Origin: Pseudonocardia kunmingensis | GTDB taxonomy: Bacteria; Actinomycetota; Actinomycetes; Mycobacteriales; Pseudonocardiaceae | Direction of reading: 5' to 3' | DNA: 64,000 bases | NCBI RefSeq assembly: GCF_006716445.1 | Contig: NZ_VFPA01000001.1 | Span: forward strand, 3,275,525-3,339,524 | Part shown: positions 44,538 to 52,308 of the stretch, piece after piece | How the letters are laid out: every line of letters starts with the position of its first letter | Numbering within the stretch: position 1 is the stretch's first letter | Made by a program: the position numbers and the translations under genes | The notes under the pieces: generated by a model | What the model was told of the DNA's origin: nothing | Database searches by the model: none | The model's input: only the letters and a program-made list of their open reading frames with translations

Positions 44538-46078
44538 CGGTCTCCCTCGGCGGGCGTGAGTTCGTCGTCGGTGGTGGGGGTGTCGTGCCGGTGCAGCACG
44601 CGGGCCCGGCGGCGGGCGGTGAGGATGCTGATCACGACGATCAGGGCCATCAGCGCGAACAGCCCGCCCGAGATCGGCCGCGTGACGAACACGTCCAGGC
44701 TGCCGCCGGAGATCAGCATCGACTGCCGGAACGCCCGTTCGAGGATCGGCCCGAGCACGAACGCCAGCACGAGCGGCCCGGGCTCGAACCCGGTCTTCTT
44801 CATCAGCCAGCCCAGCACGCCGAACGCGAGGACGACCCACATGTCGGAGACGTCGTTGTTGATCGAGAAGACCCCGGCCATCGTCACGAGCAGGGCGAAC
44901 GCGGCGAGGACCCCGGCGCGCACGCGAAGGATCTGCACGAACACCCCGACGAGCGGGATGTTCAGCACCAGCAGCATGAGGTTGCCGACGAACATCGACG
45001 CGATCACGCCCCAGAAGATCTCCGGGTGCTGGTCGATGAGCTGCGGCCCCGGCGTGATGCCCTGCACCAGCAGCGCCCCGAAGATCAGCGCGAGCACGAC
45101 GTTGGCCGGGATGCCGAGCGTGAGCAGCGGGATGAACGCCGAGGTCGACGAGGCGTTGTTGGCCGTCTCCGGTCCTGCCACCCCCTGGATGGCGCCCCGG
45201 CCGAACCGGCTCGGGTCCTTCGCCCGCCGCTTCTCCAGCGCGTAGGAGGCGAGCGAGGAGACCACCCCGCCGCCGCCCGGCAGCACCCCGATCAGGAAAC
45301 CGAGCACGCTGCCGCGCCCGATGGCGCCCGCCGACTCGCGCACGTCCTTGCGGCTCGGCCAGATGTGCTTGATCTTCTGGGTGACGGCCTGGACCTTCTC
45401 CGTGCGTTCGAGGCTGTGCAGGATCTCGCCGACCCCGAACAGCCCCATCGCGACGGCGACGAAGTCGAACCCGTCGAACAGCGTCACCTGCCCGAACGTG
45501 AAACGCGTCGTCCCGGCGATCGGGTCCTGCCCGACGGTGGCCAGCAGCAGGCCGAGCGCAGCCATGCTCAGGCTCTTGAGCGCCGACCCGGTGCCGAGGT
45601 AGGTCACCAGCAGGATGCCCAGCGCCGTCAGCGCGACGTACTCCGGTGGCCCGAACGACACGGCCAGCGCGGCCAGTGGGGGCGCGAGCACCGCGAGCCC
45701 GACGACCGCGAGCACGCCACCGACGAAGGACCCGATCGCGGCGATCCCCAGCGCCGGCCCGGCCCGGCCCTGCTTGGCCATCTCGTAGCCGTCGAACGTG
45801 GTGACGACCGACGCCGCCTCGCCGGGCAGCCGCAGCAGCACCGACGTGATCGTGCCGCCGTACATCGAGCCGTAGTAGATGCCGGCCAGCAGGATCACGG
45901 CCGTGTGCGGCTCGATCTCGTAGGTCAGCGGCAGCAGCAACGCGATCGTCGCCGTCGGCCCGAGCCCCGGGAGCACCCCGATGACCGTGCCGATCAGCAC
46001 GCCGACGAAGACGTAGAGGATGTTGACCGGGTCCAGCGCGACCGTGAACCCCTGCGCGATCCCGTCCAGGATGCCCAT
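44534..46078 (-). CDS. tctA: Tripartite tricarboxylate transporter, large permease TctA
   Basis: This 514-residue membrane protein starts at ATG 46078, one base from the tctB stop. It has about 12 hydrophobic helices and the conserved TctA motifs: VLIGTVIGVLPGLGPTATIA, YYGSMYGGTITSVLLRLPGE, and VLGFLIGVLPGGGGVVSS with GAIQGVAGPETANNASS. These Gly/Pro-rich repeats line the substrate path in this secondary transporter. It works with TctB and a TctC binding protein to import di- or tricarboxylates with a cation gradient. Confidence 0.95.
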   Translation of the reverse strand: MGILDGIAQGFTVALDPVNILYVFVGVLIGTVIGVLPGLGPTATIALLLPLTYEIEPHTAVILLAGIYYGSMYGGTITSVLLRLPGEAASVVTTFDGYEMAKQGRAGPALGIAAIGSFVGGVLAVVGLAVLAPPLAALAVSFGPPEYVALTALGILLVTYLGTGSALKSLSMAALGLLLATVGQDPIAGTTRFTFGQVTLFDGFDFVAVAMGLFGVGEILHSLERTEKVQAVTQKIKHIWPSRKDVRESAGAIGRGSVLGFLIGVLPGGGGVVSSLASYALEKRRAKDPSRFGRGAIQGVAGPETANNASSTSAFIPLLTLGIPANVVLALIFGALLVQGITPGPQLIDQHPEIFWGVIASMFVGNLMLLVLNIPLVGVFVQILRVRAGVLAAFALLVTMAGVFSINNDVSDMWVVLAFGVLGWLMKKTGFEPGPLVLAFVLGPILERAFRQSMLISGGSLDVFVTRPISGGLFALMALIVVISILTARRRARVLHRHDTPTTDDELTPAEGDR

Positions 46079-46079
46079 G

Positions 46080-46550
46080 TCAGCCGCCCACCAGCTCGGC
46101 GACCACGTCGTCCGGGAACGGGACGCCCAGTGCCTGGTCGAACAGCAGGTACAGGCCCACCGAGCCGACGAGCGCCAGCCCGACGGCCCAGCGCCACGAC
46201 TCGCGGCCGAAGATCCGCAGCCAGAGCAGGAGCATCAGGAACGCCGGGAGCAGGAACCCGATCGCCTCGAACGCCACGATGAAGACCGCCAGCCCGGCGA
46301 CCCCGCCTGCGATGCGCGCGGTCCCGCTCGTCCAGGGCTCGTAGTCCTCGGGGTCGTCGATCACCACCAGGACCAGCGCCGTGCCGGTGAGCAGCAGCGC
46401 GACGATGAAGGGCCACAACCCCGGGCCGGGCGCGGTGAGCTCGCCGAGCGAGAGCCCGACCGCGCCGATGATCGCGCTCACCCCCACGGCGAGCACGAGC
46501 AGCGGACCGATCCGGTGCAACTGCCCTCGAACTGTGCGCGACTGCGCCAT
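46080..46550 (-). CDS. tctB: Tripartite tricarboxylate transporter, small permease TctB
   Basis: This 156-residue protein starts at ATG 46550 after GGGAGAGG. It has four predicted membrane helices (LLVLAVGVSAIIGAVGLSL, LWPFIVALLLTGTALVLVV, IAGGVAGLAVFIVAFEAIGF, WAVGLALVGSVGLYLLF) and the loop GPGLWPF common in the family. It is the first gene of the nine-gene operon and diverges from lysR across a 124-base control region. Confidence 0.9.
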   Translation of the reverse strand: MAQSRTVRGQLHRIGPLLVLAVGVSAIIGAVGLSLGELTAPGPGLWPFIVALLLTGTALVLVVIDDPEDYEPWTSGTARIAGGVAGLAVFIVAFEAIGFLLPAFLMLLLWLRIFGRESWRWAVGLALVGSVGLYLLFDQALGVPFPDDVVAELVGG

Positions 46551-46636
46551 CGGCACCTCTCCCTTGAGGCCGAACGTGTGCACGGACAGTAGGCAGTGCG
46601 GGCGCCGCCGGTCCAATACAAGATGACGCCATGACT

Positions 46637-46674
46637 GAGACGGAACCCGTCTCGATCCCGGATCGGAGCCGATC
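46637..46674. promoter_or_regulatory. Candidate LysR binding sites in the tctB-lysR divergent region
   Basis: Two perfect dyads lie next to lysR: GAGACGG-AAC-CCGTCTC (46637-46653) and GATCGG-AG-CCGATC (46661-46674), the second abutting the start codon. LysR regulators normally bind such inverted repeats in the shared promoter with the divergent target. Which of the two is the recognition site cannot be decided from one genome. Confidence 0.5.
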
Positions 46675-47559
46675 ATGGAGTTGCGGCACCTGCGTGCGTT
46701 CGTCGCCGTGGCCGAGGAACTGCACTTCGGCCGCGCGGCCGCGCGCCTGCACATCGCGCAGCCGCCGTTGAGCCAGCAGGTCAGGCACCTGGAACGCGAC
46801 CTGGGTGTGCAGCTGCTGGAGCGCACCACCCGCCGGGTCCGGCTCACCAACGCCGGTGCGGTCTTCCTCGAGCACGCCCGCCGCGTCCTCGCCGAGGCCG
46901 ACCGCGCCCGGGAGTCGGTGCTGCTCACCGAGCAGGGCGAGCGCGGTGAGATCCGCGTGGGCCTCACGGGCGCGACGACATGGCGGTTGCTGCCGCGGAT
47001 GACCCGCGCCTACCGTGCGCGCTACCCCCTGGTCCGCCTCGAGCTGCACCCGTCGGTGTTCAGCGGCGCGCAGATCAGCGCCCTGCTCGACGGCGGCATC
47101 GACGTGGGCCTGCTGCGCGCGCCCGTGCCCGCCCCGCTGGAGAGCCGCACGCTGCTGGACGAGGAGCTGGTGGCGGTGCTCCCCGCCGAGCACCCGCTCG
47201 CCGCCCGGTCGTCGGTGCCGCTGACCGAGCTGGCCGAGGAGAACTTCGTCAGCTACCCCGACCGGCAGGGCTCCAACCTGCGCGACACCGCGGTGCGCGG
47301 CTGCGCGTCCGTCGGCTTCTGGCCCCGGGTCGTGCAGGAGGCCCAGGACACCTACACCGTGGTGGCCCTCGTCGCCGCGGCCGTGGGCGTGGCCCTGCTG
47401 CCGGCCTCGGCCGAATGGCTGCACTTCGAAGGTGTCGCCTTCCGCCCCGTGACCGGCGCGGACCTGCGGGTGCCGGTCGCGCTGTCCTGGCGGCCCGGTA
47501 ACGAGTCCCCGGTGCTGGCCGGCTTCCTCGCGGTCGCGGCCGAGACCTTCCCGACGTGA
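46675..47559 (+). CDS. LysR-family transcriptional regulator of the Tct operon
   Basis: This 294-residue regulator starts at ATG 46675. Residues 1-60 are the LysR winged HTH (LRAFVAVAEELHFGRAAARLHIAQPPLSQQVRHLE). The periplasmic-binding-like effector domain follows from about residue 90 (IRVGLTGATTWRLLP, DVGLLRAPVP, VGVALLPASAEWL). This subfamily typically senses aromatic or carboxylic acid intermediates. Its divergent placement next to tctB indicates control of acid uptake and breakdown. Confidence 0.93.
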   Translation: MELRHLRAFVAVAEELHFGRAAARLHIAQPPLSQQVRHLERDLGVQLLERTTRRVRLTNAGAVFLEHARRVLAEADRARESVLLTEQGERGEIRVGLTGATTWRLLPRMTRAYRARYPLVRLELHPSVFSGAQISALLDGGIDVGLLRAPVPAPLESRTLLDEELVAVLPAEHPLAARSSVPLTELAEENFVSYPDRQGSNLRDTAVRGCASVGFWPRVVQEAQDTYTVVALVAAAVGVALLPASAEWLHFEGVAFRPVTGADLRVPVALSWRPGNESPVLAGFLAVAAETFPT

Positions 47560-47619
47560 TCGCGAGTATCGGTTGTCCATTGCTGTGATCACAGCAATGA
47601 GCAACCGATACTCGAGATC
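47558..47619. repeat. 62-base palindrome, copy A
   Basis: From GATC to GATC this is a near-perfect palindrome centred on TGTGATCACA. Only the positions of TC/AG and one outer base break the symmetry. It begins within the lysR stop codon region. The same 62-base element occurs at 48538-48599, so the nuclease gene is framed by two copies. Confidence 0.85.
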
Positions 47620-47648
47620 ATGGAACCGCGGGCGGCTCGGGATCGTCA

Positions 47649-48539
47649 GTGCCGGGCATGTCCATCGATCCCACCCGGCCGTTCCGTGCGTCCGCTGCCG
47701 TTGCCGCCGGGTTGCTGACCTGGAGTGAACTGCGCGGGCCGCGCTTCCAGAAGCTCTTCCCCGACGTCTACGCGCCCGCCCACCTCGAACCGACGCTGGC
47801 GGTGCGGTCCCGGGCCGCCGCCGTCCTCGTGGCAGGGCGCGGCGTGGTGGCGGGCTACTCCGCCGCCGAGCTCCTCCGCGCGTCCAGCGGGCCGACGGAC
47901 GCGCCGGCCGAGGTACTGATGCTCCGCTCCGGAGGGCAGAGCTACCGGAGCCCCGGCCTGCGTGTTCATCGTGATCTCGTCGATCCGACGGAAACTACCG
48001 AGGTGGACGGCTGTGCGGTCACGAACGCCGCCCGCACCGCGTTCGACCTCGCTCGCTGGGTGCCGTCTCTCGTCGAGAAGGTCGTCGCGGTGGACGTGTT
48101 GGCGTACAAGCGCGATGTCACCCACGACGACCTCGTCCGGCTCCGGTTGGCGCATCCCGGCGCGTGGGGTGCGCGGCACCTGAGCGCGGTCCTGCGCCAC
48201 GCCACCAACCTCGCGGAATCGCCGATGGAAACGCGCATCCGGATGGCGCTGTGGGCCGCCGGCCTGCCGCCCCCGACCCTCCAGTTCGCGGTACCGGCGG
48301 GCGGCAAGGTGCGCCGGCTCGACCTGGCCTACCCCGAGGTGAAGCTCGCGATCGAGTACGACGGCGAGGACCACCGCCGGCAGGACCGCGCGCGCCGCGA
48401 CCTCGAGCGCGAGGCCGCTCTCGTCGCACTCGGCTGGCTGATCCTCCGCTTCGACGCGGGCATCGTGCACCGGCGTCCGGACCTGGTGGCCCGCACGGTG
48501 GCGTTCGAGCTGCGCCGCCGCGGCCTCCTCGTCTCGTGA
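47649..48539 (+). CDS. VSR/DUF559-type endonuclease-domain protein with AbiEi-like N-terminus
   Basis: The frame starts at GTG 47649; ATG 47658 is an alternative. The N-terminal half (residues about 10-120) resembles the winged-helix region found in AbiEi-type antitoxin-like proteins (LLTWSELRGPRFQKLFPDVY, VTNAARTAFDLARW). The C-terminal half (200-296) has the restriction-endonuclease-like fold of DUF559/VSR proteins: SPMETRIRMALWAAG, RRLDLAYPEVKLAIEYDGE and a final LILRF strand. The Glu, Asp and Glu-Tyr-Asp-Gly residues are the expected catalytic cluster. These proteins are abundant in actinobacteria; the cellular role is unclear. Two copies of a 62-base palindrome flank the gene. Confidence 0.8.
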   Translation: MPGMSIDPTRPFRASAAVAAGLLTWSELRGPRFQKLFPDVYAPAHLEPTLAVRSRAAAVLVAGRGVVAGYSAAELLRASSGPTDAPAEVLMLRSGGQSYRSPGLRVHRDLVDPTETTEVDGCAVTNAARTAFDLARWVPSLVEKVVAVDVLAYKRDVTHDDLVRLRLAHPGAWGARHLSAVLRHATNLAESPMETRIRMALWAAGLPPPTLQFAVPAGGKVRRLDLAYPEVKLAIEYDGEDHRRQDRARRDLEREAALVALGWLILRFDAGIVHRRPDLVARTVAFELRRRGLLVS

Positions 48540-48599
48540 TCCGAAGTATCGGTTGCTCATTGTCGTGATCACAGCAATGAGCAACCGATACTCGGGATC
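48538..48599. repeat. 62-base palindrome, copy B
   Basis: Same length and nearly the same sequence as 47558-47619, again with GATC at both ends and TGATCACA at or near the centre. It starts within the stop region of the nuclease gene and ends two bases before the stop of the convergent epimerase gene, so it is well placed to end transcription from both sides. Confidence 0.85.
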
Positions 48600-48600
48600 T

Positions 48601-49452
48601 TCAGCGCGTGAGGGCGTCCGTGACGAAGCGCCGGGCGTGCGTCGCCAGGTCCATCCCGTCGCTCCACAGGTCGCGCCACACCGCCAGCCGGTCGGACAGG
48701 TCCGCCGACACCACCGCCCGCGAGAACGACTCGAACGTGACGGGGCCCGCGTAGCCGGTGTCGCGCAGCGCCCCGAAGAACGCCGGGAAGTCGATCGTGC
48801 CGGTGCCCAGGTAGCCGCGGTGCGACTCGCCGATGTGGACGTAGCCCAACCGCGAGCCGGCCTCGCGGACGGGGGAGACGAAGTCGGTCTCCTCGATGTT
48901 GGCGTGGTAGACGTCCAGGTGCACCACGACGTTCGGCTCGCCGACCTCGTCGATCACGGCCAGCGCGCCGGCCACGGTGTTGATCGCGTTCGACTCGTAG
49001 CGGTTCACCGGCTCCAGCCCCACGGTGACGCCCTGGGCGGCCGCGTCGCGGGCGAGGGTGCGCAGGCCGGCGATCATGTTGTCGCGCCCGCGCGGGTCGA
49101 GCGGCCGGTCGTACTTGGCCAGGGCGGAGTAGACGGCGCCGCCCAGGTAGTCGCCGCCGATCCCGGTGACGACGGCCAGCGCGTCCGCGAGCCGGGCCTG
49201 CCCCCGTGCGACGACGTCGGGGTCGGGGGAGGAGATGTCCGCGTCGAGGTCGAGGCCAAGGGAGCAGACACCGCGGACGCCGTGCTCGGCGAGCGCCGCC
49301 TTCGTGTGCGCGATGTCGATCGACGCCGGGTCGAGCGCGGGGATCTCGAGGATGTCGTAGCCGGCCTCGCGGGTGCTGCGCACGGCGTGCTCGCACTCCT
49401 CGTGCGACCAGCCGCCGGCCCAGACGAGCGCGTGGATGCCGAGCGGGTTCAT
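48601..49452 (-). CDS. Ketose 3-epimerase-like sugar isomerase (D-tagatose 3-epimerase family, AP-endonuclease-2 fold)
   Basis: This 283-residue TIM-barrel protein starts at ATG 49452, overlapping the aldolase stop (ATGA). The metal and catalytic residues of the tagatose/psicose 3-epimerase family are readable: Glu in GLEPVNRYESN, Asp in VHLDVYHANIEE, His in VHIGESHRGYLGTG, and the late Glu in VTFESFSR. The HANIEE and GxGxIDF strings are family hallmarks. It would interconvert C3 epimers of a ketose or ketose derivative imported by the ABC transporter upstream. The exact sugar is unknown. Confidence 0.87.
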   Translation of the reverse strand: MNPLGIHALVWAGGWSHEECEHAVRSTREAGYDILEIPALDPASIDIAHTKAALAEHGVRGVCSLGLDLDADISSPDPDVVARGQARLADALAVVTGIGGDYLGGAVYSALAKYDRPLDPRGRDNMIAGLRTLARDAAAQGVTVGLEPVNRYESNAINTVAGALAVIDEVGEPNVVVHLDVYHANIEETDFVSPVREAGSRLGYVHIGESHRGYLGTGTIDFPAFFGALRDTGYAGPVTFESFSRAVVSADLSDRLAVWRDLWSDGMDLATHARRFVTDALTR

Positions 49453-50240
49453 GTGCGGGTCCTTCCCAGTAGCGTGCGGCGGGCCGCCTCGTCGGGGCGT
49501 CCGGCGAGCTCGCGGGCGTGCGCGATCGCCAGCGGGGCGGGCGTGCCCGCCCCGAGCGCCACCGCGCGGACGCGGGCCGCCTTCACCGCCATCGTCGTGA
49601 TCGTCTCGACCTCGCCCGCACTGTCCCCGAGCGCGACGATGCCGTGGTTGCCGAGCAGGACCAGGCGCGGCGGGGCGCCGTCGCGGTCGAGCCGCTCGCG
49701 CACGGCCGCGTGCACGCCCACGCCGAGCGCGATGCCCGGCGCGGCGTAGGGCACCCACACGGGCTCGCCGAGCACCACGGCCTCGTCGGGGAACAGCGGC
49801 GCCTCCCACAGCTCCCGCGCCTGTTCGACGGCGAGCAGCCCGACGACGGCGGTCGGGTGCGTGTGCGCCACCCAGGTGGCCCCGGCGGCCAGGGCGACGA
49901 CGTGGACGAGCGTCTCGATCGACGCGCTGTGTCGGATGGCCTCCGCTTCGCTCCGGCGGCTCGCGGGACCGGCCGACAGCAGCCGCGACAGCGTCTCCTG
50001 GTCCGTGCCGCCCCGCTCCAGCACGTCGACCAGCTCCGGCAGGTCGCCGACGACGAAGTCGCCCGCCCCGGCGAGGTCCATGCGGGACCCGCTGGCCTTC
50101 ACCGCGAACCGGTCGCCGGGCAGCCGCGCCGACGTGTTGCCCTCGGCGAGGACGACGAGGTCGGCCGCCGGGTCGCCGAGGCGGCGGGTGAGCGCCACCA
50201 GCTCGGCAGGCACGTCGGCCGGCCGATGCGCGAACGTCAC
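49449..50240 (-). CDS. Class II aldolase/adducin family protein
   Basis: This 263-residue protein starts at GTG 50240, overlapping the permease stop. Family landmarks are EGNTSARL (phosphate/backbone loop), KASGSRMD, the metal-binding HTHP (THPTAVVGL) and the later NHGIVALG. Related enzymes include L-fuculose- and L-rhamnulose-1-phosphate aldolases and 3-oxo-tetronate-4-phosphate decarboxylases. It likely cleaves or decarboxylates the sugar (phosphate) produced by the epimerase. No sugar kinase is encoded in this operon, so phosphorylation must occur elsewhere or not at all. Confidence 0.88.
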   Translation of the reverse strand: MTFAHRPADVPAELVALTRRLGDPAADLVVLAEGNTSARLPGDRFAVKASGSRMDLAGAGDFVVGDLPELVDVLERGGTDQETLSRLLSAGPASRRSEAEAIRHSASIETLVHVVALAAGATWVAHTHPTAVVGLLAVEQARELWEAPLFPDEAVVLGEPVWVPYAAPGIALGVGVHAAVRERLDRDGAPPRLVLLGNHGIVALGDSAGEVETITTMAVKAARVRAVALGAGTPAPLAIAHARELAGRPDEAARRTLLGRTRT

Positions 50241-51310
50241 GACAGCCTCCCGTAGCGGCGCAGGGCGAGCGTGTTGAGCAGCGCGGACAGCACGAGCACC
50301 AGCCCGAGCGCGAGCAGCTGGTAGCGGCTGCCCTCCGAACCCTCCGGGAACGCCAGCAGCATCCCCGCGTTGAGCCACGTGACCAGCAGCGCCGCCACGA
50401 GCACGCCGCCGACCCGCCCGATGCCGCCCTGGATCGCCACCCCGCCCAGCACCGCCACAGTGATCGCGGGCAGCGCCATCCCGTTGCCGACGATGCCGGC
50501 GTCGGGCCGGGCGGACGCGAACTGGGCCACCGTCACCACGGCGACCACGCCGGAGAGCAGCCCGGACACCACGAAGGCGGTGAAGCGCGTGCGGGCCACG
50601 GGCTGGGTGGCGTACGCGGCGGCGACGTCGTTGGTGCCCACGGCGTACAGCGACCGGCCGTAGGTCGAGCGCGAGACCACCACCCAGGCCAGCACCGCGC
50701 AGGGCAGCAGGATCGTGAAGACGTGCAGCGGAACCGGCGGCAGCAGCGGGAGCCGGACGTTGCTGGTCAGCGAGTGCAGGTCGACGACCGGCGGCGTCGA
50801 GATCGGCGCGTTCGCGTTGCTCACCAGGGCCAGCGAGCTGTACGCGTAGTACGTCGCGAGCGTCGCGATCAGCGCGGGGAACCGCAGGTAGGCCACGAGC
50901 GCCCCGTTGACGGCTCCGAGCAGGCCGCCGACGGCCACGCAGCCGACGATCGCGGGCAGCAGCGGCCACCCCCACACGCCGACCATGAGCCCGAACGCCA
51001 TCCCGGCCAGCGACACGATGGCGCCGACCGAGAGGTCGATCCCGCCCCGGCCGGACACGATGACGAACAGCTCGGCGATCGCCAGCAGCGCGAAGGGCGC
51101 CATCGACTCGAGCGCGTTGCCGAGGTAGCGCACGTCGTACGGGGCGACCAGATAGCCGCCCGCCCCGAGCACCCGGAACCAGACGACCACCACGACGAGC
51201 AGCACGGCGAGCAGCACCACCCGCTCGGTCAGCGCGATCCGCAGCACGCGTGCCGGGATGCTCTCGCCGCCGCTGCGCTCGGGTGCGGGTGCGAGGTCCG
51301 TCTCGGTCAT
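50237..51310 (-). CDS. Ribose-type (CUT2) ABC sugar transporter permease 2
   Basis: This 357-residue membrane protein starts at ATG 51310 and ends in a GTGA overlap with the aldolase gene. About ten helices are seen. The CUT2 motif is present in VIVSGRGGIDLSVGAIVSLAGM, as is the coupling region with GVAIQGGIGRVGGVLVAALLVTWL. It pairs with permease 1 to form a heterodimeric channel. The N-terminal tail is about 30 residues longer than in permease 1. Confidence 0.92.
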   Translation of the reverse strand: MTETDLAPAPERSGGESIPARVLRIALTERVVLLAVLLVVVVVWFRVLGAGGYLVAPYDVRYLGNALESMAPFALLAIAELFVIVSGRGGIDLSVGAIVSLAGMAFGLMVGVWGWPLLPAIVGCVAVGGLLGAVNGALVAYLRFPALIATLATYYAYSSLALVSNANAPISTPPVVDLHSLTSNVRLPLLPPVPLHVFTILLPCAVLAWVVVSRSTYGRSLYAVGTNDVAAAYATQPVARTRFTAFVVSGLLSGVVAVVTVAQFASARPDAGIVGNGMALPAITVAVLGGVAIQGGIGRVGGVLVAALLVTWLNAGMLLAFPEGSEGSRYQLLALGLVLVLSALLNTLALRRYGRLS

Positions 51311-52308
51311 CGGGCACTCCTCCGCCGCTCGCGCAGCAGGTCGACACCGACCGCCACGAGGATGAACACGCCGATGAACAGCTGCGTGACCTCGGTGGGC
51401 CAGCTCAGCAGGGTGACGGCGCTGGAGACGGTGCCGACCAGCAGCGCGCCGAGCAGGGTGCCCAGCACGGTGCCGCGGCCGCCGATGATGCTCGTGCCGC
51501 CGATCACGACGGCCGCGATCACCTCCAGCTCGAGGCCGGTGCCGACGTTCTGCTGCACCAGCCCGCCGCTGCCGATCAGCACGCAGCCCGCGAGCCCGAC
51601 GCAGGCGCCGGTGAGCACGTAGGCGCTGATCTGGCGACGCCGCACCCGCACCCCGGCCAGCCGCGCGGCGAACGCGTCGCCGCCCACGGCGTAGAGGTGT
51701 CGCCCGGTGGCCCAGAACCGCATGTAGCACCACATGCCCGCGGCCAGCACCAGGGTGAGCCACCACGCGGTCGGCACGCCCAGCAACCGGCCTTCCGCGC
51801 CGCCGCCGATCACGGACAGCGTGTCGGGCACGCCCGCCACCTGCTCGGTGCCGAAGATCTGCAGCGCGACGAACCGGTAGATGTTCAGCGTGCCGAACGT
51901 GACGATGATCGGGTGGATCCCGCCGTAGGCCACCAGCAGGCCGTTGACGAGGCCCAGCACCAGCCCGGTGACGACGGCGACGGCCACCGCGGGCAGGAAC
52001 GCCAGGCCGGCGTCGCGCACCAGCAGCGCGACCACCACCATCACCACGGCCGCCTGGCTGCCCACCGACACGTCGATCCCGGCGGTGACGATCACGGCCG
52101 TCATGCCGATCCCGACCAGCGCGATCGGCGCCACCGTGAACAGGATGTTCGTGATGTTGCCTGTCGTGAGGAACGTGTCGGTGACCAGCGAGAGCACGAT
52201 CCACAGCAGCCCGGTCACGCCGATGAGCGCGAGCTCCTGCCCCTCGATCGCCCGTACCCGCATCCAGCGGCGCACGGGCTCGGCTGCCGTGGTGGAGGCG
52301 GTGATCAC
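51307..52308 (-). CDS. Ribose-type (CUT2) ABC sugar transporter permease 1
   Basis: This 333-residue protein starts at GTG 52308, overlapping the ATPase stop. It carries the CUT2 signature VIVTAGIDVSVGSQAAVVMVV and the coupling loop VIGGTSIIGGRGTVLGTLLGALL. Its hydrophobic pattern matches RbsC-like permeases. It forms the membrane part of the sugar importer with permease 2. Confidence 0.93.
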   Translation of the reverse strand: MITASTTAAEPVRRWMRVRAIEGQELALIGVTGLLWIVLSLVTDTFLTTGNITNILFTVAPIALVGIGMTAVIVTAGIDVSVGSQAAVVMVVVALLVRDAGLAFLPAVAVAVVTGLVLGLVNGLLVAYGGIHPIIVTFGTLNIYRFVALQIFGTEQVAGVPDTLSVIGGGAEGRLLGVPTAWWLTLVLAAGMWCYMRFWATGRHLYAVGGDAFAARLAGVRVRRRQISAYVLTGACVGLAGCVLIGSGGLVQQNVGTGLELEVIAAVVIGGTSIIGGRGTVLGTLLGALLVGTVSSAVTLLSWPTEVTQLFIGVFILVAVGVDLLRERRRSAR

